Source: Chryseobacterium daecheongense (GTDB lineage: Bacteria > Bacteroidota > Bacteroidia > Flavobacteriales > Weeksellaceae). From it: DNA of 64,000 bases. The translations under genes and the position numbers were made by a program. The DNA lies in assembly GCA_027920525.1 (NCBI GenBank), contig CP115858.1:496001-560000 (forward strand). Direction: 5' to 3'. The notes below the pieces were generated by a model, which made no database searches, was not told the origin of the DNA, and was given only the letters and a program-made list of their open reading frames with translations. Each line of letters starts with the position of its first letter. Positions within the stretch are counted from its first letter, which is position 1. Of this stretch, positions 7,699 to 16,729 are shown piece by piece.

Positions 7699-10605
7699 AT
7701 GAATATTAGAATATCAAGAGGTTTGGGAGTAGTTGCTGTACTATATTTTACAGCTAATTTCAGTGCCCAAAAAACAACCAATGATACTCTTCCGAAAGAA
7801 CAAAAAATAGAGGAAGTAGTTATGATTGGTTATGGTACTCAAAAAAAGAGTAATGTGACTGGAGCAATTTCAAGTATTAAAGCTTCAGATATTGATGACG
7901 TTCCAGCAGGAAGGCCAGAACAAATTCTACAAGGTAGAGCGGCTGGTGTCTCTGTAATTTCAAATTCTGGACAACCGGGATCTACTGCAACAATCAGAGT
8001 TCGTGGTATTACCAGCTTTGGAGCTGGAAGTAACGATCCACTATGGGTAGTGGATGGTATTGTTGTTGACAACATTGGTTGGTTGAATCAATCTGATATT
8101 GAGGGAATGGAAATTCTGAAAGATGGTGCTTCTGCAGCTATTTATGGGGTTTCTGCAGCAAAAGGGGTTGTCTTGATTACGACAAAGAAAGGTGCAAAAG
8201 GAAGATTAAATCTTTCCTATAATGGTTTCTTTGGGGTTGGAAGTGCATCCAAAAAATTGGATCTTTTGAATGCATCACAATATGGGATGATTATGAATGA
8301 AGCCAATATGAACGATGGAAAACCTGCTACTTTTTCAAACCCATCGGCGTTAGGAAATGGAACAGATTGGCAAAAGCAGATCTTTAATTCAGCCCAACGA
8401 TCTTCTCATGAATTCAGTATCAGTGGAGGAAGTGATAAATCCACATTTTATACTTCATTCGGATATTACGATCAACAAGGTATTGTATTGAGAGATATTT
8501 CTAATTATAAAAGAATTAACGGAAGAATCAACTCAACACATAAAGTCTTTGATTTCTTAACGATAGGACAGACCTTTGCTTATACACACACAAAATCACA
8601 AGGAATTAATGAGAATAATGAATTTGGTGGACCATTAAGTTCAGCGATCAATCTTGATCCAACCACTCCTGTAGTAGTTACAAATGGTATTGCCAATCAG
8701 CCTTTTCCAAGTGATTACAATAGTCCTAATATTGTAAGAGATCCAAATGGAAACCCTTATGGAATTTCTCATTTTGTAAATAAAGAGATGACTAATCCAT
8801 TAGCATTTAGACAAACTCAATTAGGAAGATACAAGTGGACAGATGATTTGGTAGCTAATATATTTGCTGATTTAAAAATTTATAAACATCTTAGTTTTAA
8901 ATCAAGTGTTAACGGAAAACTTTCTTATTGGGGGAATCAAGCGTTTACTCCGGTATCATATTTGAGTCCAGCCAGTAAAAATGATTTTAATAATTTGTTC
9001 AGAGAAACTCAAAAGAAGTTTGAATGGAGTACGGAAAACACATTTACTTATCAAAACAAATTTGGCGAACATAGTTTAAATGTATTGTTAGGGCAGGGCT
9101 ATTATGAATATAATATTTCTTCAGGTCAAAATACCACTTATAAAAACTTACCTACGAATGATTGGCAGGAAGCTTCTTTCAATTTTGAAATTCCACAATC
9201 AGATAGAGCTACTAATGCATGGGATGGAAAAGAAACTCACAAGACATCTTATTTTGCCAGAGTAGTTTATGACTATGCCAATAGATATCTTTTCACTGGT
9301 ACGATCAGAAGAGATGGCTCTTCAAAATTTGGAAGCAATAATCATTGGGGGAATTTCCCAGCAATGTCTTTGGGATGGAATGTATCAAATGAAGAATTCT
9401 GGCCTCAGAACAATGTCGTAAATAGTTTTAAATTAAGAGGAGGTTATGGAGTTTTAGGAAATGATGCTATTGATGATTTCCAGTTTGCCAATTTCTTGGT
9501 TCCGGGAAGTAATTATACTTTTGGAGATGATATCATTCACATTGGATATGCACCAAGTACATTAGAAAATCCAAATTTGAAATGGGAAAGAACATCACAG
9601 TTTAACATTGCAGCGGATTTAAAAATCTTTAAGAATTTCGATTTATCAGTTGATGTATACAGAAAAAAGAGTACTGATATTTTGAGAAGAATTGATCTTC
9701 CTGGTTACCTTGGCTTAATAAATAATCCATTTAGAAATATTGGAGATATGAATAATGATGGGGTAGAGGTTAGTTTAGGATATAAAAAGAATTGGGGGGA
9801 TTTTGGGTTTTCAGCGAATGGTAATTTTGCTTATCTGAAAAATGAGATTACACGACTAGAGGGCGATAAGCCATATGTGAATTTTGCTTCATTCCAGTCT
9901 ATGGGAGCAGTTTCCAGATTACAGGTTGGTTCATCATATGGTTCATTCTATGGATATCAGAACTTAGGTGTATTCCAGAACCAGGCTGAAATTGATGCTT
10001 ACAGAAACGCAAACGGAGGATTGATCCAAGCGAATGCTAAACCAGGAGATTTTAAACGTCTGGATGCAAACGGTGATGGGAAAATTGATGAGAACGATTA
10101 CGTAAACCTTGGAAACTCTGTACCTAAATACACATTTGGACTTACTTTGAATATGAATTATAAGAACTTTGACCTGATGGTATTTGCTCAGGGGCAGGCA
10201 GGAAATAAAATATTCCAGGGCTTGAGAAGATTGGATATTCAGGAGGCTAATTATCAAACAACCATTCTTGATCGTTGGACAGGACAAGGAACTTCCAACA
10301 CCATTGCAAGGGTGACTAAAGATGATCCTAATCAAAACTATACAAGAATGTCTGATTATTATTTGCAAAAGGGTGATTACTTACGTTTGAAACTGGTACA
10401 GGTAGGATATACACTTCCTAAAAATCTTTCAGAAACAATCGGAGCAAGTAAAGTAAGATTTTATATTACTGCAGAAAATTTGGTAACATTTACTAAGTAT
10501 ACAGGTTATGATCCTGAGATTGCAGGTGGTGATACCTTTGGAATCGATAGAGCATACTATCCACAGGCAAGAACTTTCCTTTTCGGTGCTAATGTTCAAT
10601 TTTAA
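7699..10605 (+). CDS. SusC/RagA-family TonB-linked outer membrane transporter
   Basis: 968 residues. A signal peptide (ending near NFSAQ) is followed almost at once by the conserved IEEVVMIGYGTQKK segment and the plug domain (RVRGITSF, WVVDGI). The usual N-terminal carboxypeptidase-like extension of SusC proteins is absent, so TonB contact must come from the short N-terminus. The rest is a beta-barrel ending in an aromatic-terminated FLFGANVQF. A Ca-loop-like DANGDGKIDEND sits near residue 795, as in many SusC proteins. Together with SusD 11 bp downstream it should import glucan oligosaccharides energized by TonB. It heads the six-gene rightward operon. Confidence 0.95.
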   Translation: MNIRISRGLGVVAVLYFTANFSAQKTTNDTLPKEQKIEEVVMIGYGTQKKSNVTGAISSIKASDIDDVPAGRPEQILQGRAAGVSVISNSGQPGSTATIRVRGITSFGAGSNDPLWVVDGIVVDNIGWLNQSDIEGMEILKDGASAAIYGVSAAKGVVLITTKKGAKGRLNLSYNGFFGVGSASKKLDLLNASQYGMIMNEANMNDGKPATFSNPSALGNGTDWQKQIFNSAQRSSHEFSISGGSDKSTFYTSFGYYDQQGIVLRDISNYKRINGRINSTHKVFDFLTIGQTFAYTHTKSQGINENNEFGGPLSSAINLDPTTPVVVTNGIANQPFPSDYNSPNIVRDPNGNPYGISHFVNKEMTNPLAFRQTQLGRYKWTDDLVANIFADLKIYKHLSFKSSVNGKLSYWGNQAFTPVSYLSPASKNDFNNLFRETQKKFEWSTENTFTYQNKFGEHSLNVLLGQGYYEYNISSGQNTTYKNLPTNDWQEASFNFEIPQSDRATNAWDGKETHKTSYFARVVYDYANRYLFTGTIRRDGSSKFGSNNHWGNFPAMSLGWNVSNEEFWPQNNVVNSFKLRGGYGVLGNDAIDDFQFANFLVPGSNYTFGDDIIHIGYAPSTLENPNLKWERTSQFNIAADLKIFKNFDLSVDVYRKKSTDILRRIDLPGYLGLINNPFRNIGDMNNDGVEVSLGYKKNWGDFGFSANGNFAYLKNEITRLEGDKPYVNFASFQSMGAVSRLQVGSSYGSFYGYQNLGVFQNQAEIDAYRNANGGLIQANAKPGDFKRLDANGDGKIDENDYVNLGNSVPKYTFGLTLNMNYKNFDLMVFAQGQAGNKIFQGLRRLDIQEANYQTTILDRWTGQGTSNTIARVTKDDPNQNYTRMSDYYLQKGDYLRLKLVQVGYTLPKNLSETIGASKVRFYITAENLVTFTKYTGYDPEIAGGDTFGIDRAYYPQARTFLFGANVQF

Positions 10606-10616
10606 TTTAAAGAAAA

Positions 10617-12170
10617 ATGAAAAATAAAAGATTTATATATAAGAGTTTATCTGTCTTATTATTGACAGGTATAAGTTATGGAGCAATATCTTGTAACAAT
10701 AGCAATCTCGAAGATGTGCAAAATACTGGGACATTTGACTCCGATAACTATTTTAAAAATGAAGAACAATCTTTTTCAGGTTTAGTTGCTGTTTATGACA
10801 TGCTAAGAAAGTATTCTGGTGGATTTGAAAATGAGGTTACTTTCTTTAATGGCGCATCTGATGACTTCTTCTCAGGAGGTGGAAGCTCTACGGATGGTGC
10901 CGGTATTCAGGGTTTTTCTAATTATACGATCAATCCTATCATTATGCCACTCAGCTACTGGAAAGATTATTATCAGGGAATTGCAAAAGCAAATCTTTTA
11001 TTAGATAGAATTCCTAATGCAAATATGAATGACCAGACCAGAAAAAGATTTATAGCTGAAGCTAAAGTATTAAGATCTTTGTATTACTTTGAATTGTTGA
11101 GAATGTTCAAAAACATTCCTCTCATCTTAAAGCCAATATTAGCAAACGACGATTTCTATAATATTCCTCAAGCAAATCCAGCGGATGTTTATGCTCAGAT
11201 AGAATCGGATATTGTTTCAGCTATTAATGATCTTCCTTTATCTATTCCGTCTAGTAATAAAAGTGAAGTAGGAAGAATTACTCAAGGATCTGCACGTGCT
11301 ATTTTAGGGAAAATTTATTTATATGATAAAAAGAATACTGAAGCAGCTGCCCAATTTGCAATGGTAAATGGAGATCCAGGTACTACAAGCCAGTATGGAT
11401 ATAAATTAGTTGCTAATTTTGCTGATTTATGGAAAGTAGATAATAAATTTACTACAGAATCCATCTTAGAGGTAATGCATACCAATAAAAGTAATGCGGA
11501 TTGGCCATTTTGGGGGACTGGGAAAGATGAAGGAAATACGATCAATCAAATGGTAGGGATCATATCTTATGGACGTATTGTTCCTCCGGCAGGTAGTCCA
11601 CCAAACAATGCTCCTGATCTTTCTTCAGGCTGGGGGTTCAATCCTGCTACAGAAGATTTATTTAATTTTATGCAAGGAGATCCTCGTTTAGATGCTACTA
11701 TATTCAATGCTAAACAGTTAAAAGCAGATAATAAGATTTCTTATTCACCTGGATTTAAAGATACAGGGTATTTCTTGAATAAATATGTACCAAGAACTGC
11801 TGATAAATCTAATCAACCCGGGCCAACTGAGTTGAATTACCGTCAAAACTTTATTGCCATCAGACTAGCAGATACTTATCTCATGGAAGCCGAAGCCTTA
11901 GGAGGTTCTGGAGCAAGAGCTCAGGCATTACTGGATGCAGTAAGAGCTAGAGTAGGATTAGCTTCAGTTCCGGTTTCTATGCAGGCCATTAAAGACGAAA
12001 GAAGGAGAGAGCTAGCAGGTGAGGGACATAGATGGTTCGACCTGGTAAGATGGGGGGATGCTCCGGCAAAATTGGGAGCAAGAGGCTTTACTGCAGGTAA
12101 AAATGAAATTTTGCCAATTCCTTTTAATGAACTAGTAAATACAGCATTAAAACAAAACCCTGGCTACTAA
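10617..12170 (+). CDS. SusD/RagB-family glycan-binding lipoprotein
   Basis: 517 residues. A lipoprotein signal peptide ends in GAISC, making Cys26 the lipidated residue. SusD hallmarks are present: the TPR-like helical segments (AEAKVLRSLYYFELLRMF, near 145-162), the RLADTYLMEAEAL helix and the C-terminal ERRRELAGEGHRWFDLVRWG motif. SusD caps the SusC barrel at the cell surface and binds the glycan. It begins 11 bp after SusC and ends 4 bp before the GH30 gene, so the operon is tight. Confidence 0.95.
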   Translation: MKNKRFIYKSLSVLLLTGISYGAISCNNSNLEDVQNTGTFDSDNYFKNEEQSFSGLVAVYDMLRKYSGGFENEVTFFNGASDDFFSGGGSSTDGAGIQGFSNYTINPIIMPLSYWKDYYQGIAKANLLLDRIPNANMNDQTRKRFIAEAKVLRSLYYFELLRMFKNIPLILKPILANDDFYNIPQANPADVYAQIESDIVSAINDLPLSIPSSNKSEVGRITQGSARAILGKIYLYDKKNTEAAAQFAMVNGDPGTTSQYGYKLVANFADLWKVDNKFTTESILEVMHTNKSNADWPFWGTGKDEGNTINQMVGIISYGRIVPPAGSPPNNAPDLSSGWGFNPATEDLFNFMQGDPRLDATIFNAKQLKADNKISYSPGFKDTGYFLNKYVPRTADKSNQPGPTELNYRQNFIAIRLADTYLMEAEALGGSGARAQALLDAVRARVGLASVPVSMQAIKDERRRELAGEGHRWFDLVRWGDAPAKLGARGFTAGKNEILPIPFNELVNTALKQNPGY

Positions 12171-12174
12171 AAAC

Positions 12175-13605
12175 ATGAAGTTTCACAGTTTATATAGTTT
12201 CTTTTTTAGAAGTATCACACCACTTTGTGGTGTGGTACTTTTATCTTTATCAGCATGTAAGTCACATTCGGTAAGTACAAGAAACGAAGTTCAGATATGG
12301 CTTACGAAAGGAGATGAGAGTATAAAATTACAACAGCAACCTTCAATTGGTTTTACAAACAATCCGGGTAGCAGTCAGAATATTGAAATTGATGACCAGC
12401 AAAAGTTTCAATATATTGACGGTTTCGGATATACGCTGACAGGAGGAAGTGTGGAAGTAATCAACAGGCTTTCAGAAACTAAAAGAAAAGCATTATTATA
12501 TGAGCTTTTTGGTAAAAAGGATCAGTCCATTTCAGTCTCTTATATAAGATTGAGTGTCGGAGCTTCAGATCTTGACGGTGAAGTTTTCTCCTATGACGAT
12601 TTACCGGAAGGACAAAAAGATCTATCATTACAACATTTCAGCCTTGCAAAGGACAAAGATCTGATTGCTATGCTAAAGGAGATTTTAGCAATTAATCCTA
12701 AAATTAAGTTTATTTCGGCACCCTGGTCTGCACCTGTCTGGATGAAAGATAACGGAAAGTCAAAAGGGGGAAGTTTAAAGCCAGAGTATTATAAGGTATA
12801 TGCTGATTACTTTGTAAAATACATTCAGGGAATGAAAAAAGAAGGGATTACAATTGATGCCATTACACCTCAGAATGAACCCTTACACCCGGGAAACAAT
12901 CCAAGTTTATATATGACCTCTGATCAGCAGAAAGATTTTATTAAAAATCATTTGGGACCTGCTTTTAAATCTAAAGGCATTACAACTAAGATTGTTGTGT
13001 ACGACCACAATTGTAATAAACCTGAATACGCAACCAATATACTGAGTGATCCCGAAGCTTATCAATATGTCGATGGTTCTGCGTTCCATCTTTATGAAGG
13101 CGATATTTCTGCGTTAAGTACTGTCCATAATGCTTATCCTGATAAAAACCTTTACTTTACAGAGCAATGGACAGGTTCCAGGAGCAACTTTAATGAAGAT
13201 CTGAATTGGCATACCAAGAATGTGATCATCGGTTCTATGAGAAACTGGAGTAAAATAGCTCTGGAATGGAACCTTGCTAATGATCCGCAGTATAAGCCGC
13301 ACACTGAAGGTGGCTGTACGGAATGTAAAGGAGCCATTACAGTTTCCGATAAAGAAAATTTCACGAGAAACGTTTCGTATTACATTATTGCGCACGCTTC
13401 TAAGTTCATTCCGGCAAACTCGCAAAGGATAGCTTCATCTCAAACCGATAATCTGTCGACTGTAGCATTCAGAACACCTGAAGGAAGAACAGTTTTGATC
13501 GTACAAAATAATAATAAAACAGAAGAGACCTTCTCTCTTAAATTTAATCAAAAAACAGCTCAGGTAAGTTTACCCGGAAACGCTGTTGCAACCTATATTT
13601 TCTAA
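12175..13605 (+). CDS. GH30 family glycoside hydrolase, lipoprotein (putative endo-beta-1,6-glucanase)
   Basis: 476 residues. The signal peptide ends in a lipobox LSAC (Cys28), so it is membrane-anchored. The GH30 (beta/alpha)8 core spans about 75-400: QYIDGFGYTLTG near the start, PWSAPVWMKD, the acid/base ITPQNEP (Glu235) and the nucleophile YFTEQWTG (Glu330). A C-terminal beta-domain (VAFRTPEGRTVLIVQNNN to the end) is typical of the family. GH30 members of this kind cut beta-1,6-glucan or beta-glucosides. Beside GH16 and GH3 genes it most likely cuts beta-1,6 linkages in laminarin or fungal wall glucan. Glucosylceramidase-type specificity cannot be excluded. Confidence 0.88.
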   Translation: MKFHSLYSFFFRSITPLCGVVLLSLSACKSHSVSTRNEVQIWLTKGDESIKLQQQPSIGFTNNPGSSQNIEIDDQQKFQYIDGFGYTLTGGSVEVINRLSETKRKALLYELFGKKDQSISVSYIRLSVGASDLDGEVFSYDDLPEGQKDLSLQHFSLAKDKDLIAMLKEILAINPKIKFISAPWSAPVWMKDNGKSKGGSLKPEYYKVYADYFVKYIQGMKKEGITIDAITPQNEPLHPGNNPSLYMTSDQQKDFIKNHLGPAFKSKGITTKIVVYDHNCNKPEYATNILSDPEAYQYVDGSAFHLYEGDISALSTVHNAYPDKNLYFTEQWTGSRSNFNEDLNWHTKNVIIGSMRNWSKIALEWNLANDPQYKPHTEGGCTECKGAITVSDKENFTRNVSYYIIAHASKFIPANSQRIASSQTDNLSTVAFRTPEGRTVLIVQNNNKTEETFSLKFNQKTAQVSLPGNAVATYIF

Positions 13606-13608
13606 ATT

Positions 13609-15831
13609 ATGAAAAGAGTTTATTTCTTACTGGCATTTGCCACTTTCGGCCTGAATACATACGGACAAAAAACAATCGACCAGAAAGTTTCTGAGCTTTT
13701 ATCCAAAATGACATTAGAAGAAAAAGTAGGACAATTGGTTCAATATAGTGGTTTTGCTTATGCAACAGGACCCCAGAATTCCAATTCGGCAACTGTTCTT
13801 GAAGAAATAAAAAAAGGTAAGGTAGGTTCCATGCTCAATGTAGCTGGTGTAGAAGAAACAAGAGCTTTTCAGAAATTAGCGTTGGAATCAAGGTTGAAAA
13901 TTCCATTATTATTTGGCCAGGATGTGATCCATGGCTATAGAACAACATTCCCTGTGAATATCGGACAAGCTGCGAGCTGGGATTTAGGATTAATTGAAAA
14001 GTCTGAAAGAATTGCAGCAACGGAAGCTTCAGCATATGGCATCCACTGGACTTTTGCACCGATGGTCGATATTGCCAGAGATCCGAGATGGGGAAGGGTC
14101 ATGGAAGGCTCGGGTGAGGATACATATCTCGGTACTTTAATTGGCCTGGCAAGAATCAAAGGATTTCAGGGGAAAGGTTTAGGAAACCTTGATGCTATAA
14201 TGGCCTGTGCCAAACATTTTGCAGCCTATGGTGCTGCAGTGGGTGGTAGAGATTATAATTCTGTGGACATGAGTCTCAGACAATTGAATGAAACTTATTT
14301 ACCCCCTTTTAAAGCAGCAGCAGAGGCAGGAGTTGCTACGTTTATGAATTCATTTAATGACATTAATGGAATTCCTGCGACGGCAAACCAATACATCCTC
14401 AGAGACCTGTTAAAAGGGGCGTGGAACTATAAAGGCTTTGTGGTTTCAGATTGGGGCAGCATTGGTGAAATGGTTAACCACGGATATACAAAGGATAAAG
14501 CGGAAGCTGCTGAAAAGGCTATTATCGCAGGAAGTGATATGGATATGGAAAGCCGTGTTTATATGGCTGAACTTCCCAAACTTGTAAAAGACGGAAAAGT
14601 AGACCCGAAATTTATTGATGATGCGGCCAGAAGAATTTTAATTAAAAAATTCGAAATGGGGTTGTTTGATGATCCTTACCGTTTTAGTGATGAGAAAAGA
14701 CAAAAAGAACAGACTGATAATCTTGAGAACAGAAAGTTTGGAAGAGAGTTCGGTTCAAAAAGTATCGTCCTTTTAAAAAATCAGAATAGCGTTCTGCCAC
14801 TCTCAAAATCTACAAAAACTGTAGCTTTGATAGGTCCTTTCGGGAAAGAAACTGTTGCGAATCATGGTTTCTGGTCTGTAGCATTCAAAGATGACAATCA
14901 AAGAATTGTGAGCCAGTTTGATGGAATTAAAAATCAACTGGATAAAGGTTCCACATTATTGTATGCCAAAGGATGTAATGTTGACGACCAGGATCGTTCT
15001 ATGTTTGCTGAAGCAATAGAGACGGCAAAAAAAGCGGATGTGGTTATTATGACCTTGGGTGAAGGGTACGCTATGAGTGGAGAGGCGAAGAGCAGAAGCA
15101 ATATTCACTTTTCTGGAGTTCAGGAAGAATTATTGAAGGAAATTGCAAAAACAGGAAAACCAGTTGTTTTAATGATTAATGCAGGAAGGCCTTTGGTTTT
15201 TGATTGGGCAGCGGACCATATTCCAACAATTTTATACACATGGTGGCTTGGTACTGAAGCAGGAAACTCAATTGCGGATGTTCTTTTTGGTTCTGTAAAT
15301 CCGGGTGGAAAGCTTCCGATGACTTTTCCTAGAACCGAAGGTCAGATTCCTGTGTATTATAACCATTATAATACCGGAAGACCGGCAAAAACCAATAAAG
15401 AAAGGAGTTATGTTTCAGCATATATCGATCTGGATAATGACCCTAAATTTCCTTTTGGATATGGATTGAGTTACACAAAATTCAAATATTCCGATATGAC
15501 ATTAAGTTCTGAAAATCTTAGAGGAAATCAATCTTTACAAATTAAAGTTAATGTTTCCAATAACGGAAATTATGACGGTGAAGAAGTCGTGCAGCTTTAT
15601 ATTAGAGACTTATTCGGAAAAGTGGTAAGACCGGTAAAGGAGTTAAAAGGATTTCAAAAAATATTCCTGAAAAAAGGAGAAACGAAAACTGTGAGTTTTA
15701 CACTGTCACCTGAAAATTTAAAATTCTATGACGACAAGTTGAATTTTGATTGGGAAGGGGGTGAATTTGAAATTATGGTAGGAACAAACTCTCAGGAAGT
15801 TCAGACAAAGAAAATTAATTGGATTAAATAG
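13609..15831 (+). CDS. bglX: GH3 beta-glucosidase (BglX-like)
   Basis: 740 residues with a signal peptide ending in LNTYGQ and no lipobox, so probably periplasmic. GH3 N-terminal domain: MTLEEKVGQL, FGQDVIHGYRTTFP, KHFAAYGAAVGGRDYN, and the nucleophile segment GFVVSDWGS with Asp281. Then the alpha/beta sandwich (IVLLKNQNSVLPLS) and the C-terminal fibronectin-III-like domain (VVQLYIRD, VRPVKELKGF). The family removes terminal beta-linked glucose from oligosaccharides. The start codon lies 3 bp after the preceding stop, so translation is probably coupled. It should complete the breakdown of imported gluco-oligosaccharides to glucose. Confidence 0.93.
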   Translation: MKRVYFLLAFATFGLNTYGQKTIDQKVSELLSKMTLEEKVGQLVQYSGFAYATGPQNSNSATVLEEIKKGKVGSMLNVAGVEETRAFQKLALESRLKIPLLFGQDVIHGYRTTFPVNIGQAASWDLGLIEKSERIAATEASAYGIHWTFAPMVDIARDPRWGRVMEGSGEDTYLGTLIGLARIKGFQGKGLGNLDAIMACAKHFAAYGAAVGGRDYNSVDMSLRQLNETYLPPFKAAAEAGVATFMNSFNDINGIPATANQYILRDLLKGAWNYKGFVVSDWGSIGEMVNHGYTKDKAEAAEKAIIAGSDMDMESRVYMAELPKLVKDGKVDPKFIDDAARRILIKKFEMGLFDDPYRFSDEKRQKEQTDNLENRKFGREFGSKSIVLLKNQNSVLPLSKSTKTVALIGPFGKETVANHGFWSVAFKDDNQRIVSQFDGIKNQLDKGSTLLYAKGCNVDDQDRSMFAEAIETAKKADVVIMTLGEGYAMSGEAKSRSNIHFSGVQEELLKEIAKTGKPVVLMINAGRPLVFDWAADHIPTILYTWWLGTEAGNSIADVLFGSVNPGGKLPMTFPRTEGQIPVYYNHYNTGRPAKTNKERSYVSAYIDLDNDPKFPFGYGLSYTKFKYSDMTLSSENLRGNQSLQIKVNVSNNGNYDGEEVVQLYIRDLFGKVVRPVKELKGFQKIFLKKGETKTVSFTLSPENLKFYDDKLNFDWEGGEFEIMVGTNSQEVQTKKINWIK

Positions 15832-15845
15832 CCAGGATTACTAAT

Positions 15846-15866
15846 GCGGGTAGTAGCCCGCTTTAT
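15846..15866 (+). other. Intercistronic hairpin before the GH16 gene
   Basis: GCGGG at 15846-15850 and CCCGC at 15857-15861 form a short G+C stem with a 6-nt loop, followed by TTTAT. It lies 14 bp after the GH3 stop and just before the preferred GH16 start at 15877. It could be an mRNA processing/stability element or a weak terminator. Confidence 0.45.
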
Positions 15867-15876
15867 ATTAACGCAT

Positions 15877-16686
15877 ATGAAATTTTTTTTTCGAAATAGT
15901 TTACATGTATGGGTTGGAGGGATGCTGCTGTTTTCAGTGTTAGATTGTGCTTCATATAAAACAGATTCCGGCAGGAAGCTGATCTGGAGTGATGAATTTA
16001 ATGGAAAGGGATTACCTGATTCATCAAAATGGAATTATGATGTAGGCGGAGGTGGTTTTGGAAATGAGGAAGCTCAGTATTATACAAAAGACCGTCCTGA
16101 AAATGCAAGAATGGAAAATGGGAATCTGGTGATCGAAGCAAGAAAAGAAGCATTGGATAAAAATAAATACACATCTGCACGACTTTTAACCAAAGGGAAG
16201 TTCTCTTTTCAATATGGAACAATTGAAGTAAGGGCTAAATTACCCAAAGGAAGAGGAACGTGGCCTGCCATATGGATGATGAGTGAGAATATGAAGAAGT
16301 GGCCGGATGATGGAGAACTTGATATTATGGAACATGTGGGATTCAATCCCGGATACATCCATGCATCAGTGCACACGAAAAAATACAATCATATCAAGGG
16401 AACTCAGAAAACAGATACTTTGATTGTTAATGATGCCAGTGAACGCTACCATGTGTATAAAGCAGACTGGACGCCGGAAAAAATAGAGGTTTATATTGAC
16501 GATAAAAAATTTTTCACGTACGAGAACGAGGAAAAAACAAACGAAGCTTGGCCCTTTAACCGGCCGTATTATATCATTTTGAATTTGGCTATAGGTGGAT
16601 TCTGGGGTGGAAAAGAAGGAATTGATGACTCTATTTTTCCTCAGAAGTACTATATAGATTATGTGCGGGTTTATCAGAATAAATAA
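15877..16686 (+). CDS. GH16 family endo-beta-1,3-glucanase (laminarinase-like)
   Basis: 270 residues from the ATG at 15877, which is preferred over the in-frame ATG at 15844 because a hairpin covers the latter and because MKFFFRNS gives a clean signal sequence; a Cys at FSVLDC could be a lipidation site but the lipobox is not canonical. GH16 core: LIWSDEFNG, GFGNEEAQYYT, and the catalytic GELDIMEHVG (Glu147, Asp149, Glu152), then HASVHTK and the C-terminal PYYIILNLAIGGFWGG. The spacing ExDxxE is that of laminarinases and lichenases. It should cut the beta-1,3 backbone of the target glucan. Confidence 0.9.
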   Translation: MKFFFRNSLHVWVGGMLLFSVLDCASYKTDSGRKLIWSDEFNGKGLPDSSKWNYDVGGGGFGNEEAQYYTKDRPENARMENGNLVIEARKEALDKNKYTSARLLTKGKFSFQYGTIEVRAKLPKGRGTWPAIWMMSENMKKWPDDGELDIMEHVGFNPGYIHASVHTKKYNHIKGTQKTDTLIVNDASERYHVYKADWTPEKIEVYIDDKKFFTYENEEKTNEAWPFNRPYYIILNLAIGGFWGGKEGIDDSIFPQKYYIDYVRVYQNK

Positions 16687-16729
16687 TGAAGGGAGTTGCA
16701 CAGCTCCGTAAAAACAGGAAGTAATAATA

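Noticed and set aside
15844..15876. Upstream ATG for GH16
   Set aside because: It lies under a G+C hairpin and adds residues before a good signal sequence; ATG 15877 is preferred.
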